Source of the DNA: Neorhizobium galegae | GTDB taxonomy: Bacteria; Pseudomonadota; Alphaproteobacteria; Rhizobiales; Rhizobiaceae | Length of the DNA stretch: 64,000 nucleotides | Assembly (NCBI RefSeq): GCF_017877055.1 | Contig: NZ_JAGIPG010000003.1 | Coordinates: 682,001 to 746,000, forward strand | Direction: 5' to 3' | Made by a program: the position numbers and the translations under genes | The notes under the pieces: generated by a model | Database searches by the model: none | Told to the model about the DNA's origin: nothing | The model's input: the letters and a program-made list of their open reading frames with translations, nothing else | Shown: positions 25,457-33,997 of the stretch, piece by piece | Layout: every line of letters begins with the position of its first letter | Position numbering within the stretch: position 1 is the first letter of the stretch

Positions 25457-27460
25457 ATGTTCGGTAACACCACCCTGACGCAATTCCTTTTCGGACGGCT
25501 CACGCTTGAAGCCATCCCCTATCACGAGCCGATTCTCGTCGTGACCTTCATCGTCGTCGCGCTGCTCGGCATCGCCATTCTCGGGCTCGTGACACGATAT
25601 CGGCTCTGGGGTTATCTGTGGAGCGAGTGGTTCACCAGCGTCGATCACAAGAAGATCGGCATCATGTATATCGTGCTCGCCATCGTCATGCTGCTGCGCG
25701 GTTTTGCCGATGCGATCATGATGCGCATCCAGCAGGCGATCGCCTTCAACGGAAACGAGGGCTACCTCAACCCGCATCACTACGACCAGATCTTCACTGC
25801 CCATGGCGTGATCATGATCTTCTTCGTGGCGATGCCCTTCGTTACCGGTTTCATGAACTACGTGGTGCCGCTGCAGATCGGCGCGCGCGACGTCTCCTTC
25901 CCCTTCCTCAACAACTTCTCCTTCTGGATGACCACGGCCGGCGCCGTCATCATCATGATGTCGCTCTTCGTCGGCGAATTCGCCCGCACCGGCTGGCTCG
26001 CCTATCCGCCGCTCTCGGGTGCCGACTACAGTCCGGGCGTCGGCGTCGATTATTACATCTGGGGCCTGCAAGTGGCGGGCGTCGGCACAACGCTATCGGG
26101 CATAAACCTGATCGCCACGATCGTGAAGATGCGCGCGCCGGGCATGACCTTCATGAAGATGCCGATCTTCACCTGGACCTCGCTCTGCACCAACGTGCTG
26201 ATCGTTGCAACCTTCCCGATCCTGACCGCAACGCTCGCGCTGCTGTCGCTCGACCGCTATGTCGGAACGAACTTCTTCACCAACGACCTCGGCGGCAATC
26301 CGATGATGTACATCAACCTCATCTGGATCTGGGGCCATCCGGAAGTCTACATCCTCGTGCTGCCGGCCTTCGGCATCTTTTCCGAAGTCGTCGCCACCTT
26401 CAGCGGCAAGCGGCTGTTCGGTTACGCCTCGATGGTCTATGCCACCTGCGTGATCATGATCCTCTCCTACCTCGTGTGGCTCCACCACTTCTTCACGATG
26501 GGCGCGGGCGCGAGCGTGAACGCCTTCTTCGGCATCACGACGATGATCATCTCGATCCCCACTGGCGCGAAGATGTTCAACTGGCTTTTCACCATGTATC
26601 GCGGCCGCATCCGCTACGAGCTGCCGATGTACTGGACGATCGGCTTCATGGTCACCTTCGTCATCGGCGGCATGACCGGCGTCATGCTGGCCATCCCGCC
26701 GGCCGACTTCGTGCTGCACAACTCGCTCTTCCTGATCGCCCACTTCCACAACGTCATCATCGGCGGCGTGCTCTTCGGCCTCATGGCGGGCGTCGTCTAC
26801 TGGTGGCCGAAGGCCTTCGGCTACAAGCTTGACAGGTTCTGGGGTCTCATAAGCTTCTGGTGCTGGCAGATCGGCTTCTTCGTCGCCTTCATGCCGCTCT
26901 ACGTGCTCGGCCTGATGGGCGTCACCCGCCGCGTCAATCAGTTCGAGGATCCTTCCCTGCAGATATGGTTCGTCATCGCCGCCATCGGCGCCGGGATCAT
27001 CGCCTGCGGCATCGGAGCCTTCATCATCCAGCTTGTCGTCTCATTCATGCGCCGCGACCAGCTGCGCGAGACCTCTGGCGATCCATGGGACGGGCGCACG
27101 CTGGAATGGTCGACTTCCTCGCCGCCGCCGGACTACAACTTCGCCTTCACGCCGGTCGTGCATGATCATGACAGCTGGTACGACATGAAACTCCGCGGCT
27201 ACGAACGCCCGCTCGGCGGCTTCAAGCCGATCCACATGCCGAAGAACACCGGCACCGGGATTATCCTGGCTGGCATCAGCATCGTCTTAGCCTTCGCGAT
27301 GATCTGGTACATCTGGTGGCTGGCGGCCGTCTCCTTCATCGCGATGGTCGCCACGGCGATCGGCCATACCTTCAACTATAACCGGGATTTCCACATTCCC
27401 GCCGAAACCGTGACGGCAACAGAGGACGCGCGCTCGAAGCTGCTCGCGGAACGGGCCTGA
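25457..27460 (+). CDS. cyoB: Cytochrome bo3 ubiquinol oxidase subunit I
   Basis: A 667-residue integral membrane protein with about 15 helices, close to E. coli CyoB. Quinone-site residues are in LLRGFADAIMMRIQQA (Arg, Asp), a low-spin heme ligand in FTAHGVIMIFFVAMPF, the CuB His and cross-linked Tyr in GHPEVYILVLPAFG, the other CuB ligands in WLHHFF, and the heme ligands in IAHFHNVIIGG. It reduces O2 to water and pumps protons. The presence of the Arg/Asp quinol pair supports quinol over cytochrome c as donor. Confidence 0.97.
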   Translation: MFGNTTLTQFLFGRLTLEAIPYHEPILVVTFIVVALLGIAILGLVTRYRLWGYLWSEWFTSVDHKKIGIMYIVLAIVMLLRGFADAIMMRIQQAIAFNGNEGYLNPHHYDQIFTAHGVIMIFFVAMPFVTGFMNYVVPLQIGARDVSFPFLNNFSFWMTTAGAVIIMMSLFVGEFARTGWLAYPPLSGADYSPGVGVDYYIWGLQVAGVGTTLSGINLIATIVKMRAPGMTFMKMPIFTWTSLCTNVLIVATFPILTATLALLSLDRYVGTNFFTNDLGGNPMMYINLIWIWGHPEVYILVLPAFGIFSEVVATFSGKRLFGYASMVYATCVIMILSYLVWLHHFFTMGAGASVNAFFGITTMIISIPTGAKMFNWLFTMYRGRIRYELPMYWTIGFMVTFVIGGMTGVMLAIPPADFVLHNSLFLIAHFHNVIIGGVLFGLMAGVVYWWPKAFGYKLDRFWGLISFWCWQIGFFVAFMPLYVLGLMGVTRRVNQFEDPSLQIWFVIAAIGAGIIACGIGAFIIQLVVSFMRRDQLRETSGDPWDGRTLEWSTSSPPPDYNFAFTPVVHDHDSWYDMKLRGYERPLGGFKPIHMPKNTGTGIILAGISIVLAFAMIWYIWWLAAVSFIAMVATAIGHTFNYNRDFHIPAETVTATEDARSKLLAERA

Positions 27461-27464
27461 CACC

Positions 27465-28097
27465 ATGAGCCAGACGCAAGTTCAATCCAACGGCATGGAA
27501 ACCGAAAAGCCGCAATTCTACCTCACGGAAGATCATCATCCGGAAGGCAGCACGATGCTGGGCTTCTGGCTCTACCTGATGAGCGATTGCCTGATCTTCG
27601 CGGTGCTTTTCGCCACCCATGGCGTACTCGGCCGCAATTATGCAGCCGGTCCCTCGCCCGCCGACCTGTTCGACCTGCCGCTTGTCGCCATCAACACGGC
27701 AATGCTGCTCTTCTCGTCGATCACCTACGGCTTTGCCATGCTGCAGATGGAAAGGGGCGCGAAGACCGAGACCCTGTTCTGGCTCGGCGTGACGGGCGTG
27801 TTCGGCGCCGCCTTCCTCGGCCTAGAGCTTTACGAGTTCAATCACCTGATCCACGAGGGCGCCGGGCCGACCCGTTCGGCCTTCCTCTCCTCCTTCTTCA
27901 CGCTGGTCGGTACCCACGGCCTGCACGTCACCTTCGGCATCATCTGGCTGATCACGCTGATGGTGCAGGTCGGCAGATACGGCCTGATCCCGGAAAACAA
28001 GCGCCGCCTGATGTGCCTTTCGATGTTCTGGCACTTCCTCGACGTCGTCTGGATCGGCGTCTTCTCCTTCGTTTATCTCATGGGAGTCCTTGGATGA
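27465..28097 (+). CDS. cyoC: Cytochrome bo3 ubiquinol oxidase subunit III
   Basis: A 210-residue protein with five predicted membrane helices, matching the usual length. GFWLYLMSDCLIFAVLFATH and VGTHGLHVTFGIIWL are typical of heme-copper oxidase subunit III of the bo3 type. It starts 4 bases after cyoB and its stop overlaps the cyoD start (ATGA), so translation is coupled. It stabilises the core and its proton uptake. Confidence 0.96.
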   Translation: MSQTQVQSNGMETEKPQFYLTEDHHPEGSTMLGFWLYLMSDCLIFAVLFATHGVLGRNYAAGPSPADLFDLPLVAINTAMLLFSSITYGFAMLQMERGAKTETLFWLGVTGVFGAAFLGLELYEFNHLIHEGAGPTRSAFLSSFFTLVGTHGLHVTFGIIWLITLMVQVGRYGLIPENKRRLMCLSMFWHFLDVVWIGVFSFVYLMGVLG

Positions 28098-28510
28098 GTT
28101 CGCACGGCCAAACCCCGCACGCTCCCGCTCACGAAAGTGCCTCCCAGGCCCATCATGGCCATAGCAACGGCCACCAGGCCGGCCACGGCACGCTAAGAAG
28201 CTACCTGATCGGCTTCAGCCTGTCGGTGATCCTGACGGCCATTCCGTTCTGGCTGGTGATGAGCGGCGCCATCGACAGCAAGCTGTTCACCGCCTTCCTC
28301 GTCATGGGGCTCGGCGTCATCCAGATCGTCGTGCACATGGTCTATTTCCTGCACATGAACCCGCGCTCCGAAGGAGGCTGGACGATGATGGCGCTGCTGT
28401 TTACCCTGGTTCTGGTCGGCATCACGCTTGCCGGGTCGCTGTGGGTCATGCATCATCTGAACACCAACATGATGCCGATGTCGCCGGAGATGATGAAGAA
28501 CATGCCGTGA
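28094..28510 (+). CDS. cyoD: Cytochrome bo3 ubiquinol oxidase subunit IV
   Basis: A 138-residue protein starting at the ATGA overlap with cyoC. Residues ~35-130 hold three membrane helices with the CyoD signature (SVILTAIPFWLVM, GLGVIQIVVHMVYFLHMN). The first ~32 residues are a hydrophilic His-rich extension with ten His, absent from E. coli CyoD (109 residues). The subunit aids assembly of subunit I. The extension could bind a metal such as copper; this is inference. Confidence 0.94.
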   Translation: MSSHGQTPHAPAHESASQAHHGHSNGHQAGHGTLRSYLIGFSLSVILTAIPFWLVMSGAIDSKLFTAFLVMGLGVIQIVVHMVYFLHMNPRSEGGWTMMALLFTLVLVGITLAGSLWVMHHLNTNMMPMSPEMMKNMP

Positions 28511-28545
28511 TCCCCGGAGGGGATGAGCCTCGAAAGGATAGACGC

Positions 28546-29295
28546 ATGGCTGTCGATCATCCTTTGACCGGAGAAACGGTGGATGCGGAGCCGGCCCGTT
28601 CCCGGCTCATCTTCACGGGGGCGATGCTCTTCCTGACGCTGATCTTTATCGGGCTCGGCACCTGGCAGGTGCAGCGGCTTTTCTGGAAACTCGATCTGAT
28701 CGCCCGCGTCGACGCTCGCGTCACCGCGACGCCGGCACCCGCTCCCTCATTGCCATCCTGGCCCGCGATCAACGCGGAAAACGACGAATATCGCCGCGTC
28801 ACCGCCGCCGGGGTTTTTCACCACGGCAAGGAAACACTGGTTCAGGCCGTCACCGACCTCGGTCCCGGCTTCTGGATCCTGACGCCGCTGGAACAGAAGG
28901 ACGGAACCACCGTCCTCATCAACCGCGGCTTCATCCCCGCCGACCGCCGCGATCCGGCGGCACGCGCGGACGGCGCGATCGAAGGCCCCGTGAAGATCAC
29001 CGGCCTCATCCGCATCAGCGAGCCGGGCGGCGCCTTCCTGCGCTCCAACGACCCCGCCAGCGGTCGCTGGTACTCGCGCGACGTGGCCGCGATCGCGGCA
29101 ACAAAAGGCCTCGAAAAGGTGGCGCCCTATTTCATCGACGCCGACGCGACGCCGATCCCGGGCGGCCTTCCCGTCGGGGGATTGACGGTGATCCGCTTCC
29201 GCAACAGCCACCTCGTTTATGCCGTCACCTGGTATCTGCTGGCGGTGATGAGCGCGGGCGGCGCCTACGCAATCCAGCAAAAGCGGCTTGCCTGA
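28546..29295 (+). CDS. SURF1 family oxidase assembly protein
   Basis: A 249-residue protein from ATG 28546 (GAAAGGA upstream). The SURF1 pattern is complete: N-terminal membrane segment with FIGLGTWQVQRLFWKLDLI, a periplasmic domain with GVFHHGKETLV, VLINRGFIPADRRDP and GRWYSRDV, and a C-terminal membrane segment after NSHLVYAVTWYLLA. SURF1 proteins deliver or stabilise heme in subunit I of heme-copper oxidases. It follows cyoD by 35 bases and likely serves the bo3 oxidase. A cyoE heme O synthase gene is not in the window. Confidence 0.93.
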   Translation: MAVDHPLTGETVDAEPARSRLIFTGAMLFLTLIFIGLGTWQVQRLFWKLDLIARVDARVTATPAPAPSLPSWPAINAENDEYRRVTAAGVFHHGKETLVQAVTDLGPGFWILTPLEQKDGTTVLINRGFIPADRRDPAARADGAIEGPVKITGLIRISEPGGAFLRSNDPASGRWYSRDVAAIAATKGLEKVAPYFIDADATPIPGGLPVGGLTVIRFRNSHLVYAVTWYLLAVMSAGGAYAIQQKRLA

Positions 29296-29419
29296 ACTCG
29301 GGCGTGGATTTCCACTGAATAGCAGGCTGGCAACCTGTTCATCTCGCCCCGAATTTCCCATAGTCCGAGAAATGGCCTTTGCCCGCGCCGCAGGCGGCCA
29401 GTTTAGAGCGGATCGATAT

Positions 29420-29875
29420 ATGCGCCAGTTTTTCAACTCGAAATACAAGATCATCCTGGCGGCAGCGCTGTTCATCCTGACGTCGATCTTCATGTCGATT
29501 TCCGCGACAGGGCATGTCAGCGGCAGCTACATCGCCATCGTCTTGGTCGCGTTCCTGTTCACGATCCTGTCGCTATATTCGACCGCCCGATCGCAACATG
29601 CCGAATACCTTATCATCGGCAGCCTGCTTCTGTCCCTTTCGACATTGGTCGGGATTACCGAGGTGCTGACCAAGAAGATCTCCAACATGGAGTACGGAAT
29701 TTACTTCTTCGCCTTCCTCGGCTGCGTCGGCCTGGTTTCGCTCGGCCTGATCGCACGCTACCTCACCAGCGAGGGATGGGGTGTCAGCTCCGAAAAGACC
29801 CGCGAAGCGCTATCCGTCTGCGCCACGATCCTCGGATTCGTGCTGGCGATCGCCTCGGCTTTCGTGCCGACCTGA
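29420..29875 (+). CDS. Small four-helix membrane protein, unknown function
   Basis: A protein of 151 residues from ATG 29420; in-frame ATGs at 29372 and 29288 would add a non-membrane leader, so the start is uncertain. Four hydrophobic segments lie at about 10-28, 34-55, 63-80 and 90-145. I recognise no family motif. It stands alone between the SURF1 gene and katG, ending at a bidirectional terminator. A role in the membrane or in the oxidase cluster cannot be claimed from sequence. Confidence 0.65.
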   Translation: MRQFFNSKYKIILAAALFILTSIFMSISATGHVSGSYIAIVLVAFLFTILSLYSTARSQHAEYLIIGSLLLSLSTLVGITEVLTKKISNMEYGIYFFAFLGCVGLVSLGLIARYLTSEGWGVSSEKTREALSVCATILGFVLAIASAFVPT

Positions 29876-29909
29876 AAAGTCCGCCATTTTAACAGCATTG
29901 AAAAAGGTA

Positions 29910-29936
29910 CCCGGACGTAGCTCCGCTACGTCCGGG
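29910..29936. terminator. Bidirectional terminator between membrane protein gene and katG
   Basis: CCCGGACGTAGC pairs perfectly with GCTACGTCCGGG around a TCC loop, a 12-bp stem. ATTTT follows on the plus side and a CTTTTTC run on the minus side. It lies in the convergent gap, 13 bases after katG's stop, and can end both transcripts. Confidence 0.85.
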
Positions 29937-29949
29937 CGATTTTGGTCGA

Positions 29950-32133
29950 TCAGACGAGATCGAAACGATCGGCGTTCATGACCTTGGTCCAGGCCGCGAC
30001 GAAGTCCTTGACGAACTTTGCCTTGGCGTCGGACTGGCCATAGACTTCGGCGATCGCACGAAGCTGCGAGTGCGAACCGAAGATCAGGTCGACGCGGGTG
30101 CCTGTCCACTTGGGTGCCTTGGTCTTGCGGTCACGGCCTTCGTAAACGCCATCCTGACCGGCAACAGGCGACCATTCGGTGCCCATGTCGAGCAGGTTGA
30201 CGAAGAAGTCGTTCGTCAGCGTCTCGGGCTTGTCCGTGAAGACGCCATGTTCCGGCTGTCCGGCCTTCAGCACGCGCAGGCCGCCGAGGAGAACCGTCAT
30301 TTCCGGTGCTGTCAGCGTCAGCAGCTGGGCGCGATCCACCATGGCCTCTTCAGCCTTCATAAACTGCTTCCTGCTGTTGTTGACATAGTTGCGGAAAGCG
30401 TCGGCACGGGGTTCCAGGGCGGCGAAGGAAGCGGCGTCGGTCTGCGTTTCGGACGCATCCATGCGACCCGGCGTGAAGGGCACGGCGATGTCATTGCCAC
30501 CTGCCTTTGCAGCCTTCTCGACACCGGCAGCGCCGGCAAGCACGATCAGGTCGGCCAGCGAGATCTTCTTGCTCCCGGTATGGGTCGCGGAAAAATCCTT
30601 CTGGATGCCTTCGAGAACGCCCAAGACCTTGGCGAGCTGCGCCGGCTGGTTGGCCTCCCAGTCCTTCTGCGGTGCAAGCCGGATGCGTGCGCCATTGGCA
30701 CCGCCGCGCTTGTCGGAACCGCGGAAGGTCGAGGCGGAAGCCCAGGCGGTCGAGACCAGTTCCTGCACCGTGAGGCCGGATGCCAGGATCCTGGACTTCA
30801 GGTCGGCGACATCATGGTCGTCGACCAGATCGTGATCGACCGGCGGGATCACGTCCTGCCAGATCAGGTCTTCGGCCGGCACTTCCGGACCAAGGTAGCG
30901 AACCTTCGGCCCCATGTCGCGATGGGTCAGCTTGAACCAGGCGCGGGCAAAGGCATCGGCGAACTCAGCCGGGTTTTCGAGGAAGCGACGCGAGATCTTC
31001 TCGTAGGCCGGGTCGAAACGCAGTGCCAGGTCGCTGGTCAGCATGGTCGGGAGCTGCTTCTTCGACGGGTCGAAGGCGTCCGGAATGGAAGCTTCGGCAT
31101 TCTTCGCCACCCATTGCTTGGCGCCGGCGGGGCTCGTGGTCAGCTCCCATTCGAAGCCGAACAGGTTTTCGAAGAAGTAGTTGCTCCACTGGGTCGGGGT
31201 CTGTGTCCAGGTCACTTCCAGGCCGCTGCCGATCGCATCGCGACCAATGCCAGTGTTGAACTTGCTCGCCCAGCCGAGGCCCTGGGCTTCGAGTTCGCCG
31301 CCTTCCGGGTCGATACCGACAAACGACGGATCGCCAGCGCCATGGGTCTTGCCGAAGGTGTGGCCGCCGGCGATCAGCGCCACGGTCTCTTCGTCGTTCA
31401 TCGCCATGCGGGCGAAGGTTTCGCGGATGTCACGGGCGGATGCCAGCGGATCCGGCGTGCCGTTCGGGCCTTCCGGATTGACATAGATGAGGCCCATCTG
31501 CACTGCGCCGAGCGGTTCTGCCAGCTCGCGTTCGCCGCTGTAGCGCTCATCGCCCAGCCATGTGCCTTCAGGACCCCAGTAGAGCTCTTCCGGCTCCCAG
31601 ACGTCGGCGCGGCCGCCGGCGAAACCGAACGTCTTGAAGCCCATCGATTCGAGCGCGACATTGCCGGTGAGGATCATCAGATCCGCCCAGGAAATCTTGT
31701 TGCCGTATTTCTGCTTGATCGGCCAGAGCAGGCGACGGGCTTTGTCGAGGTTGACGTTGTCCGGCCAGCTGTTGAGCGGTGCGAAACGCTGCTGCCCCTG
31801 ACCAGCGCCGCCGCGGCCGTCGGTGATTCGGTACGTGCCGGCGCTGTGCCAGGCCATGCGGATGAACAGGCCGCCGTAATGACCGAAGTCGGCCGGCCAC
31901 CATTCTTGGCTATCGGTCATCAGGGCATGAAGGTCTTTCTTCAGGCCCTCGAGATCGAGCGTCTTGAACTCTTCGGCATAGTTGAACGCCTCGCCCATCG
32001 GATCGGAGCGCACTGAGTGCCCATGAAGGATCTGGACATTCAGCTGATTAGGCCACCAGTCGCGGTTCGATCTGCCGCGAGGGGTATGGGCGACCGGACA
32101 TTTGCCGGCGTTTTCGCTAGATTTCGCATCCAT
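29950..32133 (-). CDS. katG: Catalase-peroxidase
   Basis: A 727-residue protein from ATG 32133, preceded by AAGGAG; the open frame continues upstream to 32262 but lacks family similarity. Distal heme residues are in IRMAWHSAGTYR (Arg92, Trp95, His96); the proximal His is in IAGGHTFGKTHGAG; the Tyr of the Met-Tyr-Trp adduct is in LIYVNPEGPNG. The C-terminal half is the usual degenerate second peroxidase domain. It removes H2O2 and has peroxidase activity in the cytoplasm. It is divergent from oxyR, which normally controls it. Confidence 0.97.
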   Translation of the reverse strand: MDAKSSENAGKCPVAHTPRGRSNRDWWPNQLNVQILHGHSVRSDPMGEAFNYAEEFKTLDLEGLKKDLHALMTDSQEWWPADFGHYGGLFIRMAWHSAGTYRITDGRGGAGQGQQRFAPLNSWPDNVNLDKARRLLWPIKQKYGNKISWADLMILTGNVALESMGFKTFGFAGGRADVWEPEELYWGPEGTWLGDERYSGERELAEPLGAVQMGLIYVNPEGPNGTPDPLASARDIRETFARMAMNDEETVALIAGGHTFGKTHGAGDPSFVGIDPEGGELEAQGLGWASKFNTGIGRDAIGSGLEVTWTQTPTQWSNYFFENLFGFEWELTTSPAGAKQWVAKNAEASIPDAFDPSKKQLPTMLTSDLALRFDPAYEKISRRFLENPAEFADAFARAWFKLTHRDMGPKVRYLGPEVPAEDLIWQDVIPPVDHDLVDDHDVADLKSRILASGLTVQELVSTAWASASTFRGSDKRGGANGARIRLAPQKDWEANQPAQLAKVLGVLEGIQKDFSATHTGSKKISLADLIVLAGAAGVEKAAKAGGNDIAVPFTPGRMDASETQTDAASFAALEPRADAFRNYVNNSRKQFMKAEEAMVDRAQLLTLTAPEMTVLLGGLRVLKAGQPEHGVFTDKPETLTNDFFVNLLDMGTEWSPVAGQDGVYEGRDRKTKAPKWTGTRVDLIFGSHSQLRAIAEVYGQSDAKAKFVKDFVAAWTKVMNADRFDLV

Positions 32134-32319
32134 GACTATCTCCTTGATTACTTTTATTATCTGCCGTGCAAAAGAGGGCAATTTCTCCCGGACCGCCCGG
32201 TCCGGCTGCGCTGTTTTCGACTGTAGTCCCCGCCTGCTGGTCGGAGCAAGCCAATCGCGCACCCTCCCTCGTATCCCTTCTTATCGGAAGCGGCTCATAA
32301 ATTTAAGTTGGATTTACTG

Positions 32320-32330
32320 ATCGCTGCGAT
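32320..32330. promoter_or_regulatory. Palindrome in the katG-oxyR control region
   Basis: ATCGCTGCGAT is a perfect 11-base inverted repeat, 11 bases before the oxyR start in the 208-base divergent region. It is a candidate OxyR contact site for autorepression and katG activation. OxyR sites are loosely conserved, so the call is tentative. Confidence 0.35.
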
Positions 32331-32341
32331 AAGCTGGGGTT

Positions 32342-33259
32342 ATGAAAAATCTTACCCTCAAGCAGCTCCGTTATTTCGAAGCCCTGGCGCGGGATGGGCG
32401 CTTTCGCCGCGCGGCAGACGCCTGTGCGATCTCTCAACCGGCCTTGTCGATGCAGATCAAGGAACTCGAACAGGAAGTGGGCGGCGACCTCTTCGAGCGG
32501 AATGCCCGCGAGGTGAAACTGACCGCCTTCGGCCAGACCTTCGCGCTGCGGGTTCGCGACATCCTGCGGGCTGTGGATGAACTGGCGGACCTCGCTCGGG
32601 CTTCGCGCGATCCTTTCCTGGCGCGCCTGCGCATCGGCATCATCCCGACGATCGCGCCCTATCTGCTGCCGGCGATCATAAACGATCTGAACAGAACTTT
32701 CGACGGAATTGAAATACAGGTGCGCGAGACACAGACGGCAAAGCTGGTCCAGGAACTGGCTCAGGGCGAGCTGGATCTCGCAATCGTCGCCCTGCCGGTA
32801 TCGGAACCGTTCCTGACCGAGCTCACATTGTTCGACGAGGAGTTTGTTCTGGTCCGGCGGCGCGAGGACGAGGGCAAGCCGGTACCCGAGCGCGAGGCTC
32901 TGCGCGAAATGCGCCTGCTTCTGCTGGAGGAAGGCCACTGCTTCCGCGATCAGGCTCTGTCGTTCTGCAAAATAGGGACGACCCGCCTCCGCGAGGTGAT
33001 GGAAGGCAGCTCGCTGTCGACGCTGGTGCAGATGGTCAGCGCCGGTATCGGCATCACACTGATACCGGAAATGGCTGTGCCGGTGGAAACGCGCTCGGCA
33101 CAGGTTTCGATCTCCCGCTTCCAAGCGCCGCGGCCCTCACGCACCATCGGAATGATCTGGCGCAATTCAACGCCCTTGGTCACCCAACTCCTGCAGATTT
33201 CCGAGGTGGTTCGCGGCTCGGCCGACACCATGCGCAGGCAACACGCCATGCAACCCTGA
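32342..33259 (+). CDS. oxyR: Hydrogen peroxide-sensing LysR-type regulator OxyR
   Basis: A 305-residue LysR-type protein. The helix-turn-helix is at ~5-60 (TLKQLRYFEALARDGRFRRA, ISQPALSMQIKELEQ). The redox-sensing cysteines Cys200 and Cys209 lie in LEEGHCFRDQALSFCK, matching Cys199 and Cys208 of E. coli OxyR. Peroxide forms a disulfide between them and turns on katG transcription. Divergent arrangement with katG is the standard rhizobial one. A hairpin without T-run follows its stop. Confidence 0.96.
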   Translation: MKNLTLKQLRYFEALARDGRFRRAADACAISQPALSMQIKELEQEVGGDLFERNAREVKLTAFGQTFALRVRDILRAVDELADLARASRDPFLARLRIGIIPTIAPYLLPAIINDLNRTFDGIEIQVRETQTAKLVQELAQGELDLAIVALPVSEPFLTELTLFDEEFVLVRRREDEGKPVPEREALREMRLLLLEEGHCFRDQALSFCKIGTTRLREVMEGSSLSTLVQMVSAGIGITLIPEMAVPVETRSAQVSISRFQAPRPSRTIGMIWRNSTPLVTQLLQISEVVRGSADTMRRQHAMQP

Positions 33260-33272
33260 GACCTCAGCGAAG

Positions 33273-33291
33273 CGGCTCCCGAAGGGAGCCG
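33273..33291 (+). terminator. Stem-loop after oxyR
   Basis: CGGCTCCC pairs with GGGAGCCG around a GAA loop, 14 bases after the oxyR stop. There is no T-run behind it, so it may be a weak or Rho-assisted terminator. Confidence 0.4.
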
Positions 33292-33327
33292 GCGGGCTAC
33301 GCGCAATTGTTTAGAAAGGCGTTAAGT

Positions 33328-33351
33328 ATTTGATCTTGGTAGGGATCAAAT
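33328..33351 (-). terminator. Inverted repeat downstream of tRNA-Leu
   Basis: ATTTGATC (33328-33335) pairs with GATCAAAT (33344-33351) with an 8-base loop, immediately 3' of the tRNA on the minus strand. It could be the tRNA terminator or a processing stem; the T-run is poor. Confidence 0.4.
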
Positions 33352-33356
33352 CGGAA

Positions 33357-33443
33357 TGGTGCCCAGAAGAGGACTCGAACCTCCACACCCTTTCGGGTAC
33401 CAGCACCTGAAGCTGGCGCGTCTACCAATTCCGCCATCTGGGC
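33357..33443 (-). tRNA. tRNA-Leu (anticodon CAG)
   Basis: On the minus strand the acceptor stem GCCCAGA pairs with TCTGGGC; the anticodon loop reads CTTCAGGTG with CAG centred, the long variable arm TACCCGAAAGGGTG marks a class II tRNA, and GGTTCGAGTCC is the T loop. Discriminator A is at 33360 and an encoded CCA follows (33359-33357). It decodes CUG, the main leucine codon in this GC-rich genome. No integrase or duplicated 3' end lies nearby. Confidence 0.97.
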
Positions 33444-33453
33444 GACGGAGAGC

Positions 33454-33482
33454 CATGTACGGGTGTGACCTTCCCCTGTCAA
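33454..33482 (-). promoter_or_regulatory. Sigma70 promoter of tRNA-Leu
   Basis: On the minus strand TTGACA (33482-33477) and TACATG (33459-33454) are 17 bases apart, ending 10 bases before the mature tRNA 5' end. Spacing and -35 match are ideal for a housekeeping promoter. Confidence 0.7.
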
Positions 33483-33533
33483 CTGGCTTTTTGAAGTTTC
33501 CGTGCCTGTCGCCAAAAAACCTTCACGGATCTG

Positions 33534-33848
33534 TCACGGGCGGCCTCGGCTCTCGCTGTCTTCCCTCGCCTTGCGGTCCAGGTGGCCGAGATCGCGGTCC
33601 GGGTCGATCATGTCGCGCACCCGCTGCTTCAGCTCCTTGGGTCCGGGAAACCCACCGTCTCGCTTGCGTTCCCAGATGAGTTCGCCATTCACCTGGATCT
33701 CGAAATTGCCGCCGGTGCCGGGGATCAGCGCCACTTCGCCGAGCGCGTCGCCAAAGGTCTGCAGAAGCTCCTGCGCCATCCAGCCGGCCCTGAGCAGCCA
33801 ATTGCACTGGGTGCAATAGAGAATCGTAATGCGCGGTTTTTCCATCAT
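33534..33848 (-). CDS. SelT/SelW/SelH family (Rdx) thioredoxin-like protein
   Basis: A 104-residue protein with a short thioredoxin-like fold beginning RITILYCTQCNWLLRAGWMA; CTQC is the CxxC form of the CxxU redox motif of eukaryotic selenoprotein W. GGNFEIQVNGELIWERKRDGG is the second conserved block of the family. Two ATGs (33848, 33845) are possible. Bacterial members are thought to be redox proteins, but their targets are not known. It is a single gene between tRNA-Leu and doxX. Confidence 0.88.
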   Translation of the reverse strand: MMEKPRITILYCTQCNWLLRAGWMAQELLQTFGDALGEVALIPGTGGNFEIQVNGELIWERKRDGGFPGPKELKQRVRDMIDPDRDLGHLDRKAREDSESRGRP

Positions 33849-33997
33849 GTTTTGCCTTCTACCCTAGTCAATTCGGTCTCACAATAATGTCAACCAGGAC
33901 GGTCAGGTTTTGAACGCGCGCATCTCGACAGAAAGGGCGCGAACGTCAATTTGGGCTGCACCACGATAGTCTCGTCGTTTTCATAAAAAGAGGTCCC

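Noticed and set aside
30070..32016. Long open frame (648 codons) antisense to katG
   Set aside because: Composition-driven frame opposite a conserved GC-rich gene; no family motif, no ribosome binding site.
33357..33443. tRNA-Leu as an integration site of a mobile island
   Set aside because: No integrase, no repeated tRNA 3' end and no change in gene character on either side.
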